The notes under the pieces are model-generated. The model was not told the origin of the DNA. It was given only the letters and a program-made list of their open reading frames with translations, and searched no databases. The position numbers and the translations under genes were made by a program. Below, piece after piece: positions 36,901 through 45,011 of a stretch of 64,000 nt of DNA (its first letter is position 1; each line of letters starts with the position of its first letter). This DNA is from Novosphingobium sp. EMRT-2 (GTDB lineage: Bacteria > Pseudomonadota > Alphaproteobacteria > Sphingomonadales > Sphingomonadaceae), in NCBI RefSeq assembly GCF_005145025.1, contig NZ_CP039697.1, positions 558,001 through 622,000 of the forward strand, given 5' to 3'.

Positions 36901-37085
36901 CCGGCAAGCTGGCTGATCTGGTGGTGCTCGATGCCGATCCGCGCGCCGACATCGCCAACGCCCGGCGCATTGCGCTGGTGCTGCGCGGCGGCATCGCGTT
37001 CGACGGCACCACGCTGGCACGGGATAGCGAAAGCCCGGCCGCACCGTGGTGGCGCGAAGAGGCATCCGGGGAGGTCCCGCAATGA
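33945..37085 (+). CDS. exported amidohydrolase fused to a PD40/TolB-like beta-propeller
   Basis: A 1046-residue protein with a signal peptide (about 1-22, ending LRA). Residues about 30-600 contain repeated SPDG-centred beta-propeller blades (PALSPDGAWLWF, PVPSPDGRWIAF, PAWSPDGRTLAF). Residues about 645-1040 form an amidohydrolase domain with the metal-binding HxH at 699 and 701 (GLIDAHAHFF), VGVGSHGEMQG near 930 and a C-terminal PGKLADLVVLDADP. The predicted location is the periplasm, where it could hydrolyse a cyclic amide, peptide or similar substrate brought by the coupled TonB receptor. The true start is the ATG at 33945; the open frame upstream belongs to another phase. Substrate unknown. 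Confidence 0.88.
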   Translation: MRRVAVFLAATLALVAGPLRAEEARLLAYQATEATWAQPALSPDGAWLWFDLLGDIYRMPATGGDAQPVLAGPAFERNPVPSPDGRWIAFISDRSGVTNLWIARSDGSDSRQLTHDTALVLMTSPAWAPDGKSVYVSRAVHAVLAFELWRVPVEGGPPALVVAAQPGGNEGWDDRVNAMGATPSPDGKAVWYATKLGHTWTEKDPPTWSIARRDLATGAVETVIPGGMHPVLSPDGRFLAYAARRDGGETGLRLRTLATGEDRWIAWPIDHDGQEGGYYYDLTPGYRFTPDGKAIVLARDGGFVRLDLVTGKQQAIPFRAPVRLALAPQSRVRQRVEDGGEVRTHLAEGAALSPDGQRIAFTALGALYVAEAQGNAPPRKLFDGNAFQPAWSPDGRTLAFTRWTAEQGGGIWTLDVAGGPPRPAGPQGAFWSEPLWDRDGKSLIALRAAQFDRLHAPDELAPAWPVDVVCLSPGGAATVIAHGAGLRSLQRTADGRLFVQADGALKEVMADGTLLARATVVARAMGQYVKEPRPVEELRLSPDGRTLAARTAFELHLLPMPADAKPVNLMDAVPGHRQITGVGADTMRWDGDGLSWTVGPFWRHAASAGALAAADPEAAAAPRDLSVRVPRALPATAQLLRGATVLTMDHGKVIADADLLITGDRIAAVGPRGSIPVPAGARIRELAGKFVIPGLIDAHAHFFPIPRGVHDGTHWEFPTLLAYGVTSVLEVQPFTPDIFAYADRMDAGLSTGPRLFSTGPGVFVNSAITSQAVAEQVLTRYRDAYRTRNIKSYMVGDRAARQYMVAASRKLGMMPTTEGAADFVLELTHAIDGFSGNEHNLPVTPIHDDVIRLFAASGIAYTPTLTVLYGGAPMLFADIQNDRPQDDPRLRRFTPPFVLAAKLRDRHWTPSEWQTWRRFAEDAMRLRRAGTLVGVGSHGEMQGIGVHWEMAAFVAGGATPQEALEMATIDNATIIGRPDDLGSVTPGKLADLVVLDADPRADIANARRIALVLRGGIAFDGTTLARDSESPAAPWWREEASGEVPQ

Positions 37086-38188
37086 AGCCGGCGACGTTGC
37101 GCGCCTGGAGCAAGGTGCATACTTGGTCGAGCCTGATCTGCACGCTGTTCATGCTGATCCTGGCGTTGACCGGCCTGCCGCTGGTGTTTCACGACGAGAT
37201 CGACGGCATCGGCAAGCCGGAACGGATCGAACGCTGGAACGACGCCGAGCTGGTTTCGCTCGACCGCGCGATTGCCGCCGCGCTGGCGCTGGAACCGGGC
37301 GCCGTGCCGATCTACCTCAGCTTCGACGAGGATCGTCCGGTGGTGAACCTCACCAGCGGGCCGGTCGGCGATGCGCCGGAGACGGCGATGCGCTTCCACC
37401 CGATCGACCGGCGCACCGCCGCGCCGCCGCAGGGCGAAGCGCCCGGCGGCGGGGTGATGGACGTGGTGCTCGATTTGCACAAGGACCTGCTGCTGGGCAC
37501 GGTGGGCGAATACTTCGTCGGCGCGATCGGCCTGTGCTTCGTGCTGGCGCTGGTTTCGGGCGTCGTGCTGTACGCCCCGTTCGCGCGCAAGGCGGGCTTC
37601 GCCAGCGTGCGCAAGGCCAAGACCGCGCGCACGCGCTGGCTCGATTGGCACAACCTGATCGGGGGCGTCACGCTGGCCTGGGCGCTGGTCGTGGGGCTGA
37701 CCGGCACGATCAACACCCTGGCCGAGCCGATCACCGCGTGGTGGCGCGCCGATGCACTGGCCCATCTGGCGCGCGATCATTCCGGGCCGATCGCATCCTA
37801 TCGCCCCGGCATTGCCGACGCGGCGCTGCGCAACGCGCAGGCCGCGGTGCCGGGGATGCGCGTGCAGTTCATCGCCTTTCCCGGCGCGGCCTTCAGCAGC
37901 CGCGATCACCTGGCCGTCTATCTGCAGGGCGCGACGCCGCTGACCGCGAAGCTGCTGACCCCGGTCATGGTCGATGCGCGCACCGGCAAGGTCGATGGTG
38001 TGGCGCCGATGCCGTGGTACATGAAGGCGCTGCTGCTCGCGCAGCCACTGCACTTTGGCGATTATGGCGGCATGGCGATGAAGCTGCTGTGGGCGGTGCT
38101 CGACCTCGTGAGCATCGTCGTGCTGGGCAGCGGCCTCTATCTGTGGCTGCGCAAGCCGCGCACCGCGCGCCGGGGCCGCGCGGCATGA
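37082..38188 (+). CDS. PepSY-associated transmembrane protein
   Basis: A 368-residue inner-membrane protein. WSKVHTWSSLICTLFMLILALTGLPLVFHDEI forms the first helix (given here as two parts, WSKVHTWSSLIC and LALTGLPLVFH). DLHKDLLLGTVGEYFVG near 138, a second helix, DWHNLIGGVTLAWALVVGLTG (near 195; ends GLTG) and a last helix near 345 complete four membrane segments with periplasmic PepSY parts between them. Such proteins carry conserved His near the membrane and often accompany TonB receptors, where some are ferric-siderophore reductases. The coupling by ATGA overlap to the amidohydrolase implies a shared uptake system. Confidence 0.88.
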   Translation: MKPATLRAWSKVHTWSSLICTLFMLILALTGLPLVFHDEIDGIGKPERIERWNDAELVSLDRAIAAALALEPGAVPIYLSFDEDRPVVNLTSGPVGDAPETAMRFHPIDRRTAAPPQGEAPGGGVMDVVLDLHKDLLLGTVGEYFVGAIGLCFVLALVSGVVLYAPFARKAGFASVRKAKTARTRWLDWHNLIGGVTLAWALVVGLTGTINTLAEPITAWWRADALAHLARDHSGPIASYRPGIADAALRNAQAAVPGMRVQFIAFPGAAFSSRDHLAVYLQGATPLTAKLLTPVMVDARTGKVDGVAPMPWYMKALLLAQPLHFGDYGGMAMKLLWAVLDLVSIVVLGSGLYLWLRKPRTARRGRAA

Positions 38189-38343
38189 CGCGCCACCCGC
38201 TCGTGCCGATCGCGGCGATCGCCCTCGTCAGCTTCGCCGGGCTCGTCATCGGCCTGACCGGCGATGGCTGGGAAGATGCCCTCGCCGCGCTGGGCCTTGC
38301 CCTGTCCGTGGCGCCGATCGCCGTGGCGCTGCTGCGCCGCTGA
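38185..38343 (+). CDS. small two-helix membrane protein
   Basis: A 52-residue hydrophobic protein with two likely membrane helices (PIAAIALVSFAGLVIGLTG and LGLALSVAPIAVALL) and no known family in my reading. It overlaps the PepSY gene by 4 nt (ATGA) and closes the four-gene operon. Small hydrophobic partners are often found behind PepSY proteins. Confidence 0.72.
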   Translation: MTRHPLVPIAAIALVSFAGLVIGLTGDGWEDALAALGLALSVAPIAVALLRR

Positions 38344-38359
38344 GGCGGCGGCATCGTTC

Positions 38360-38439
38360 GTCATTGCGAGGGGCGAAGCCCCGCAGCAATCCAGAGCGAC
38401 GCGCACGGCCCTGGATTGCTTCGCTGCGCTCGCAATGAC
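38360..38439. repeat. dispersed palindromic (REP-like) element
   Basis: GTCATTGCGAG at 38360 and CTCGCAATGAC at its right end are inverted, and GCAATCCAGAG is mirrored by CTGGATTGC in between. This is the pattern of the short interspersed palindrome seen between genes in many Alphaproteobacteria. It lies between converging genes and probably also folds as a transcription end. Confidence 0.7.
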
Positions 38440-38462
38440 GAAGCAGTCAGAGTCGTTCCGCT

Positions 38463-40133
38463 CTACCCGAAGCGCTGCGTGCCGCCCACCACGGTGCGCA
38501 GCACCTTGACCTGGGGAATCGTTTCCGGGTCGATCCGGAACAGGTCGCGGTCGAACACCGCGAAATCGGCCTGCATTCCGGGCATGATCGCGCCGCGCTG
38601 CCGCTCCACCCGGCCTGCGTAGGCCGCTTCGCGGGTATAGCCCCGCAGCGCCTGGGCCATGGTAATGCGCTGTTCGGGATACCAGCCGTGCGGATTGAGC
38701 CCGTCGATCGTTTCGCGCATCACCGCTGCGTAGATGCCGGTCAGCGGATCGAGCGGGGCCACCGGCCAGTCCGAACCGAAGCAGACGTGCGCGCCCGAGC
38801 GCACCATGGAACCGACCGCGAAGCTGGTGCGCAGCCGTTCGGGGCCGACGCGCCGCACCGCCCAGCGCCCGTCGTCGATCGCGTGGTAGGGCTGCATCGA
38901 GGCGATCACGCCCTGTTTGGCGAACCGCCCGATCGCTTCCTCGCGCAAGTGCTGGGCATGTTCGATGCGGAAGCGGCGGTCGCGCGCGCCGTTGGCCTTG
39001 GCGACCGCCGCCATCGTGTCCAGCACGATGTCGTTCGCCTCGTCGCCGATGGCGTGGGAGGTCACCTGCAGGCCGGCCTTGTCCGCCCCGGTCATCCACG
39101 CCTTCAGGTCCTTGGGGTCGGTCACCATGATGCCGTGCGCGTGCGGTTCGTCGAGATAGGGCAGATACATCAGCGCGGTGCGCGAACCGAGCGAGCCATC
39201 GAACACCACCTTGCACCCGCCCCAGCGTACCCAGTCGTCGCCGCGCCCTTCCTGCGCGACGATGGCGGCCTGCCGTTCCCAGTCCTTCAGCGGGGTGAAG
39301 TTGTAGAATCGCATCCCCGTTTCGCCCTGCGCGCGCAGGCGGCGGGTGTTCTCGAAGGTGGACCAGTCGAGTTCGGGGACGTGGACTTCGGTCACGCCCT
39401 TGCTCAGGCCCAGCGCGATGCCCTGCCGCAAGGCGGCGTCCAGCCGGGCCTCACTCGGCTTCGCGATCGCGCGCAGGACGAGATCCTTGGCCGCGTCCTT
39501 GACGATGCCGGTCGGCTCCCCGTTCTCGTCGCGCAGGATCACGCCCCCGGGCATGTCCGGGGTGTTGCGGTCGATCCCTGCCAGCTTCAGCGCCAGCGAA
39601 TTGCACAGGATCATGTGCAGGTCATAGCGGATCACCGCCACCGGCGTATCGGGCGTCACCGCGTCGATCCACTGGCGCGTGGGCATCTTGCCGCCCCAGC
39701 GGTCCTGATCCCAGTTGCCGCCTTCCAGCCATTCGCCCTTGGGCAGCGCGCGCGCGGCTTGCGCGATCCGCTGCACGAATTCGTCGGGCGTCGCCGCATC
39801 GCGCAGGGAGGGCTGCGACAGCGCCATCGACCCGATGGTGAAATGGGTATGGCAATCGATCAGCCCCGGCGTCACGAACGCGCCTTGCAGGTCGATGACC
39901 TGCGTGCGCGGGCTGGACGCGGCGCGCACCGCATCCTTGCCGATGGCGACGATGTGCCCGCCGGCCACACCGATGGCGTCGGTGCGCACGTCCGGTCCCG
40001 TTCCCGTCCACACCGCCGCGTTGACGTAGGCCACGTCCACCCCGCCGCGCGTGGCGGCCCAGACCCGCGCTGGCACGGCCGCCGCGACGATGGCGTTGAG
40101 CGAACCCGATACGAACGCGCGGCGCGTGACCAT
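38463..40133 (-). CDS. amidohydrolase family protein (YtcJ-like, exported)
   Basis: A 556-residue metal-dependent hydrolase. A twin-arginine-like leader (TRRAFVSGSLNAIVAAAV) suggests export. The metal-binding HxH lies in PGLIDCHTHF near residue 95, later metal ligands in SHAIGDEAND near 355 and RIEHAQHL near 385, and the C-terminal Asp in FGSDWPVAPLDP near 440. These are the landmarks of the YtcJ branch. It is transcribed alone in its direction with no receptor beside it. A second YtcJ-like protein, at 49892-51586, has much the same size. Confidence 0.9.
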   Translation of the reverse strand: MVTRRAFVSGSLNAIVAAAVPARVWAATRGGVDVAYVNAAVWTGTGPDVRTDAIGVAGGHIVAIGKDAVRAASSPRTQVIDLQGAFVTPGLIDCHTHFTIGSMALSQPSLRDAATPDEFVQRIAQAARALPKGEWLEGGNWDQDRWGGKMPTRQWIDAVTPDTPVAVIRYDLHMILCNSLALKLAGIDRNTPDMPGGVILRDENGEPTGIVKDAAKDLVLRAIAKPSEARLDAALRQGIALGLSKGVTEVHVPELDWSTFENTRRLRAQGETGMRFYNFTPLKDWERQAAIVAQEGRGDDWVRWGGCKVVFDGSLGSRTALMYLPYLDEPHAHGIMVTDPKDLKAWMTGADKAGLQVTSHAIGDEANDIVLDTMAAVAKANGARDRRFRIEHAQHLREEAIGRFAKQGVIASMQPYHAIDDGRWAVRRVGPERLRTSFAVGSMVRSGAHVCFGSDWPVAPLDPLTGIYAAVMRETIDGLNPHGWYPEQRITMAQALRGYTREAAYAGRVERQRGAIMPGMQADFAVFDRDLFRIDPETIPQVKVLRTVVGGTQRFG

Positions 40134-40228
40134 GATGCTGCCTTCCTGCTTTTTGCAACGATCATGGCATCTTCAGCGCGAAACGTCATGCTTCGGCGTC
40201 CAGCTACGGAATTGTCAGGGGGCCAGCG

Positions 40229-40540
40229 TCAGCCGCAGTGCCGTTCGCAAAGTTCGCACAAGGCATGGATGATCCCGCGCACCACGGGATCGCGCAGGCT
40301 GTAGAAGCGGGTTTGCGCGGCGCCCCGGGTGCTGACCGCGCCTTCGTCCCGCAGCAGCGCCAGATGTTGCGAGACGGAGGATTGCGACAGGCCCGACAGT
40401 TCGACCAGTTCATTGACCGAAACCTCGCCCTCATCCATCCGGCACAGCATCAGCAGGCGCTCCGGATGGCTCATCAGCTTCAGCCGGGCCGCCATCGCGT
40501 TGGCGTTGGATTTGAGGTCCGAACGATCGGCCGGTGTCAT
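40229..40540 (-). CDS. ArsR-family repressor, BigR/SqrR-like (sulfide or redox sensing)
   Basis: A 103-residue winged-helix protein (VNELVELSGLSQSSVSQHLA near 43 as recognition region). It lacks the CxC of metal sensors in the ArsR group but has Cys33 (LMLCRMDEGE) and a cluster Cys95, Cys98, Cys102 at the C-terminus. In BigR and SqrR a reactive pair is separated by 66 residues; here Cys33 to Cys98 is 65. The divergent sulfide:quinone oxidoreductase supports sulfide or persulfide sensing. It is the last gene of the adaptor-RND-ArsR operon and overlaps the RND gene by 4 nt. Its probable operator is in the 44823-45011 region. Confidence 0.85.
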   Translation of the reverse strand: MTPADRSDLKSNANAMAARLKLMSHPERLLMLCRMDEGEVSVNELVELSGLSQSSVSQHLALLRDEGAVSTRGAAQTRFYSLRDPVVRGIIHALCELCERHCG

Positions 40541-43500
40541 GATGGAGAATCCGCCAGAGGTTGGCCGTCATCGCGCAGGACGATGTAGATCGCGGGAATC
40601 ACGAGAACGGTGAGCAGGGTCGAGGACGCCAGCCCGAACAGCAGCGAGATGGCGAGACCCTGGAAGATCGGATCGGTCAGGATCACCGAAGCGCCGATCA
40701 TGGCCGCGGCCGCTGTCAGCACGATCGGCTTGAAGCGGATCATCCCGGCCTCCAGCAAGGTCTGGCGCAGGCTCTTGTCGGGCGATCGGGTGTGCCGGAT
40801 GAAATCGACGAGCAGGATCGAATTGCGCACGATGATGCCGGCCAGCGCGATGAAGCCGATCATCGACGTTGCGGTGAACGGCGCCCGGAACAGCAGGTGG
40901 CCAAGCACGATGCCGACCAGGGTCAGCGGGATCGGGGTCAGGATGACCAGCGGGATCGTGAAGCTGCGAAACTGGCCCACGACCAGCACGTAGATGCCCA
41001 GTAGCGCGACCATGAACGCCCCGCCCATGTCGCGAAAGGTCACCCAGGTGATTTCCCATTCGCCGTCCCACAGCAGCGACGGCCTGCTTTCGTCCTCGGG
41101 CTGGCCGTGCAGGATGACGTCGGGCCTGGTCAGGCCGTGCGCCTGCCAGTCGAAGCTGTCGATGGCGTCGTCAACCGCCAGCATGCCGTAGATCGGCGCC
41201 TCGTAGCGCCCGGCGAGTTCGGCCGTGACCATCGTTGCCCCGCGTCCGTCGCGCCGGAATATCGCTTGTTCGCCCGGCACCATCTTAGCGGTGACCAGTT
41301 CGCCCAGCTCGATCAACTGCCCGGACGGTGTCGTCGCGACGGGAGTTGCCGCCAGTGCCGACGACCATGACCGTTGCGATTGATCGAGCGAAAGCTCGAT
41401 GGGCAAGGGATCGTGATCGGCCGCGCGCGGAGCATAGCCGACGACTTGCGTCCCCAGCAGCGCCCCGATGCTGTCAAAGAGCTGGCGTTCGGACAGGCCG
41501 TAGTGATCGAGCTTCGCCCGGTCGGGGATCAGTTTCAGCGTGGGCCGGGGCGCGCCGAAGCTGTTGTCGACATCGACGATATAGGGCACCGACCGGAAGA
41601 TCGTCTCCACCTGCTTCGCCGTCTTTTGCCGCGTTGCCTCGTCGGGGCCGTAGATTTCGGCGAGCAAGGTGGCGAGCACCGGCGGCCCCGGCGGCGTTTC
41701 TACCACCTTGAGCGACCCGCCCGCCGGCAGGGGAATGGCCCGGAGCTTCTCGCGCAGCGCCACCGCGATCTCGTGGCTTGAGCGCGAGCGGTCGCCCTTG
41801 GGCAGAAGCGTGACCATCAGGTCGCCCATTTCGGGCTGGTTGCGCAGGAAGTAGTGCCGCACCAGCCCGTTGAAGTTGAACGGCGCGGACGTGCCGGCAT
41901 AGGCTTCCATCGACACGACTTCGGGCACGCTGCGCGCTACGGCCGCCGCCTGTTCCAACACGCGCGACGTCATTTCCAGGCTGGTGCCTTCGGGCAGGTC
42001 GGCCACGAGCTGGACCTCGCTCTTGTTGTCGAAGGGCAGCAGCTTCACGGTCACGGCCTTGAAGTAGAACATCGAGCAGGCGACGAGGGTGGCCACGCCC
42101 ACGCCGATCAGGAAGCGCTTGGCGCTTTGCGGCGTGGCGATGACGCGGGCGGCATAGCGCTTGTAGAGCGCGCCCAGCTTGCCCCCGTGTTCGTCCCCGT
42201 GCCCCTGCGACAGCGTCTGGCGCGCGAAGCGGATCATCAGCCAGGGCGCGATGATGACGGCGACGAAGAAGGAGAAGATCATCGCGGCGGAGGCGTTGAT
42301 CGGGATTGGCGCCATGTACGGCCCCATCAGGCCCGACACGAACAGCATCGGCAAAAGCGCGGCAACGACGGTCAGCGTGGCGATGACCGTCGGGTTGCCG
42401 ACTTCGGCGACTGCCTCGACCGCGGCGGTGATGCGGTCGCGGCCGTCGTGCATGCCCCAGTGCCGGGCGATGTTCTCGATCATGACGATCGCGTCGTCGA
42501 CCAGAATCCCGATCGAGAAGATCAGGGCGAACAGGCTGACGCGGTTGATCGTGAAGCCCATCACGTTCGATGCGAACATGGTAAGCATGATCGTCGTGGG
42601 GATGACGATCGCCGTCACGCCGGCTTCGCGCCAACCGATCGCGAAGCCGATCAGGATGACGATCGATACCGTGGCCAGGGCGAGGTGGAAGATCAGCTCG
42701 TTGGCCTTTTCGTTGGCGGTTTCGCCGTAATTGCGCGTGACGGCGACATCGACGCCAGCCGGGATCAGCGTGCCCTTGAGCGTGTCGATGCGTTGCACCA
42801 CCTGTTCGGACATGGTCACCGCGTTGGCGCCCGCCCGCTTGGCGACGGCAAGGCTGACGGCGGGCGCCATCGACCACGCGCCTTTCCCGTCCTTGGTCTC
42901 GGCTTTGGCCCAGCGCCAGGAACGGGCCTGGTCCTGCGTTGGCGCCTGTTCCACGCGCGCCACGTCGCCCAGCAGGACCGGCGCGCCCGTCGCCGAGCGG
43001 ACGGTCAGCGCGGAAAGCTCCTGCGCATCGCGGAGCGTCTGCCCCGCCACGACCAGTGCGGCCGATCCGCCTTCGCGCACGGTGCCCGCGGGGAAGGCGC
43101 GGTTCGCCTGCGAGACGGCTTCGATCAGGTTGCCCAGAGGCACGCGATAGAGCGCCAGCCTGGCCGGATCGGGGATCACGCGCAGCGCCATGCGCTGCCC
43201 GCCGGTAATGAAGGTAAGGCCGACGTCATCGACCTTGGCGACCTCGGTCCTGAGCTTGCCGGCCAGTTCGGCCAGCGCCTGATCGTCCCATTGGCCGGCG
43301 GCGTCGGGCTTCGGCGTCAGGGTCAGCACGACGATGGGCACGTCGTTGATCCCGCGCACCGTCACTTGCGGCGCGGGAATGCCCACGGGAATGCGATCCT
43401 TGTTGGCCTCGATCTTCTCGTTGATGCGGATCGCGGCGTCTTCGGGATTGGAGCCGACGAGGAAGCGCGCCGTGACCATCACGCCGTTGTCCTGCGCCTG

Positions 43501-43761
43501 GGTATAGACGTGCTCCACGCCGTCCACGCTCTTGACGATCGTTTCCAGTGGCTTGGCCACCAGTTCCACGGCCTGCGAGGCCGATAGCCCCGGCGCCTGG
43601 ACCATGATGTCGACCATCGGCACCTTGATCTGCGGCTCCTCTTCGCGCGGGATCGTGATCGTGGCGATGAGGCCGACGATGATCGCGGCAAGCAGGAACA
43701 GGGGGGTGAGCGGCGACTGGATCGTGGCACGCGTCAGCCTGCCGGAAATGCCCAGGTTCAT
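40537..43761 (-). CDS. RND-family efflux permease
   Basis: A 1074-residue inner-membrane proton antiporter, the usual length for RND pumps. Features are the N-terminal helix with FLLAAIIVGLIATITIPREE and two large periplasmic loops. Helix 4 carries paired Asp in ISIGILVDDAIVMIENIARH-type sequence (GILVDDAIVM), and the second set of helices has SMIGFIALAGIIVRNSILLV. I assign the HAE-like branch from sequence style but cannot name the substrate. It overlaps the adaptor and ArsR genes by 4 nt. Its TolC channel is encoded on the opposite arm after the sulfide:quinone oxidoreductase. Confidence 0.93.
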   Translation of the reverse strand: MNLGISGRLTRATIQSPLTPLFLLAAIIVGLIATITIPREEEPQIKVPMVDIMVQAPGLSASQAVELVAKPLETIVKSVDGVEHVYTQAQDNGVMVTARFLVGSNPEDAAIRINEKIEANKDRIPVGIPAPQVTVRGINDVPIVVLTLTPKPDAAGQWDDQALAELAGKLRTEVAKVDDVGLTFITGGQRMALRVIPDPARLALYRVPLGNLIEAVSQANRAFPAGTVREGGSAALVVAGQTLRDAQELSALTVRSATGAPVLLGDVARVEQAPTQDQARSWRWAKAETKDGKGAWSMAPAVSLAVAKRAGANAVTMSEQVVQRIDTLKGTLIPAGVDVAVTRNYGETANEKANELIFHLALATVSIVILIGFAIGWREAGVTAIVIPTTIMLTMFASNVMGFTINRVSLFALIFSIGILVDDAIVMIENIARHWGMHDGRDRITAAVEAVAEVGNPTVIATLTVVAALLPMLFVSGLMGPYMAPIPINASAAMIFSFFVAVIIAPWLMIRFARQTLSQGHGDEHGGKLGALYKRYAARVIATPQSAKRFLIGVGVATLVACSMFYFKAVTVKLLPFDNKSEVQLVADLPEGTSLEMTSRVLEQAAAVARSVPEVVSMEAYAGTSAPFNFNGLVRHYFLRNQPEMGDLMVTLLPKGDRSRSSHEIAVALREKLRAIPLPAGGSLKVVETPPGPPVLATLLAEIYGPDEATRQKTAKQVETIFRSVPYIVDVDNSFGAPRPTLKLIPDRAKLDHYGLSERQLFDSIGALLGTQVVGYAPRAADHDPLPIELSLDQSQRSWSSALAATPVATTPSGQLIELGELVTAKMVPGEQAIFRRDGRGATMVTAELAGRYEAPIYGMLAVDDAIDSFDWQAHGLTRPDVILHGQPEDESRPSLLWDGEWEITWVTFRDMGGAFMVALLGIYVLVVGQFRSFTIPLVILTPIPLTLVGIVLGHLLFRAPFTATSMIGFIALAGIIVRNSILLVDFIRHTRSPDKSLRQTLLEAGMIRFKPIVLTAAAAMIGASVILTDPIFQGLAISLLFGLASSTLLTVLVIPAIYIVLRDDGQPLADSPS

Positions 43762-44822
43762 TTGCGGTCGGCTCCCTTGCCCGTGTCCGCAACGATGGTG
43801 TCGCCCGGATTGGCGCCAGAAAGGATTTCGACCCTGTCCGCCTGTTCGGCGGGCGCGGTCTGGACGGGAACCTGGGTTGCGCTGCCGTCCTTGGCCAGAA
43901 CGGTCAGGTAATCGATGCCATAGCGTGTGGTGACGAAACGGGCCGGGACGACCAGCGCCTTGCGCGTCCCGATCTCGACGCGCGCCGCCACGCGCCGCCC
44001 GATCAGGCTGTTGTCGATGCCCGGCATGTCGACGTCGGCCATCACCTTGCCGGCGTTGACCGACGGATAGACCTTGATCACCCGGCCTTCGCCCATGCCC
44101 GCCGCGGACACCCGCGATCCGGCATGGGCCTTGCCGGCGAGCGATTCGGGCATTTCGAGCCGGACGATCGTCGGCCCGGCGGTGATCACCGCGATCACCA
44201 TGCCGGGGGCAACCGGCGCGCCGGCGGGCACGTCGGCGCGCAGCACCCGGCCAGCGGTCGGCGCGACGACCGTGCCTTGCCCCGCCACCGCGCCCACGGC
44301 GGCCTGCTGCGCTTGCGCGGCGCGGACTTGCGCCTGCGCCGCGCTGGCCGCGGCCTGCGCCTGATCGAGCCGGGCCTTGGCATAGACGCCGTTGTCGTGG
44401 AGGAACTTGACGCGCTGGAGGTCCGCCGCCGCCTGCGCCGCCTGCGCCTGCGCGGCCGCTGCCTGCGCGCCATAGGCGCCGGCCTGGAACCCTAGCTGGC
44501 TATCGACGATCCGGCCGATCGCCTGCCCTTTCGCCACCGTGTCGCCCGCCTTGACCGTCAGCGTGCTGAGGATGCCGGGGATGCGCGCCATCACCTGTGC
44601 CTGGTCGACCGTGGCGATTTCGGCGCTGACGTCCTGCCATGCCGTGGTGTCCTGCATGGCAAGGGTGAGGCGAGGGCCGGCGGGGGCCTTCGCCGTCTGC
44701 GTCGTCTCGCCGCTGTCGGCGCAGCCGGCGAGAGGCAGGCCGAGCGCCGTCGCCATGCCGATGGCGGCGAAAGCAAACAGATGTCCCCGCATGTCCCTGT
44801 TCGTTCCGAAACCGAAAACCAT
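43758..44822 (-). CDS. RND efflux periplasmic adaptor (lipoprotein)
   Basis: A 354-residue membrane fusion protein. A signal with lipobox LAGC (Cys near residue 33) marks a lipoprotein anchor. The lipoyl-type halves (RIPGILSTLTVKAGDTVAKG and VVAPTAGRVLRADVPAGAPV) enclose an Ala/Gln-rich coiled-coil hairpin (about 115-170), followed by beta-barrel and membrane-proximal domains. The start may instead be the ATG at 44792, which gives a shorter signal peptide. It is the promoter-proximal gene of the pump-ArsR operon. Confidence 0.92.
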   Translation of the reverse strand: MVFGFGTNRDMRGHLFAFAAIGMATALGLPLAGCADSGETTQTAKAPAGPRLTLAMQDTTAWQDVSAEIATVDQAQVMARIPGILSTLTVKAGDTVAKGQAIGRIVDSQLGFQAGAYGAQAAAAQAQAAQAAADLQRVKFLHDNGVYAKARLDQAQAAASAAQAQVRAAQAQQAAVGAVAGQGTVVAPTAGRVLRADVPAGAPVAPGMVIAVITAGPTIVRLEMPESLAGKAHAGSRVSAAGMGEGRVIKVYPSVNAGKVMADVDMPGIDNSLIGRRVAARVEIGTRKALVVPARFVTTRYGIDYLTVLAKDGSATQVPVQTAPAEQADRVEILSGANPGDTIVADTGKGADRK

Positions 44823-45011
44823 GGCGTGCGCCTTCCTCCAGCGGGCTGCGCGCGGCGTTGGGCGACAGCCTCAATACATTATCACTTGCTCATATCCTAA
44901 ATACCTTATATAAGTCAAGAACGATACATAGAGCGCCTGGAGGGATCCGGTCGATCGGGGTGAGCGCCGCGAGGGTTCCAGGCCCGCCGCCGGCTTACGG
45001 GAGAATGAGCA
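44823..45011. promoter_or_regulatory. divergent promoter region of the sulfide/efflux module
   Basis: The 189 bp contain an AT-rich block (about 44876-44930) unlike its surroundings. Inside it CTTATATAAG (44905-44914) is a perfect palindrome, and ACTTGCTCATATCC lies just upstream. The ArsR protein of the module probably binds here and controls both arms. The SQR start has GGGAGA about 8 nt upstream. Confidence 0.55.
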
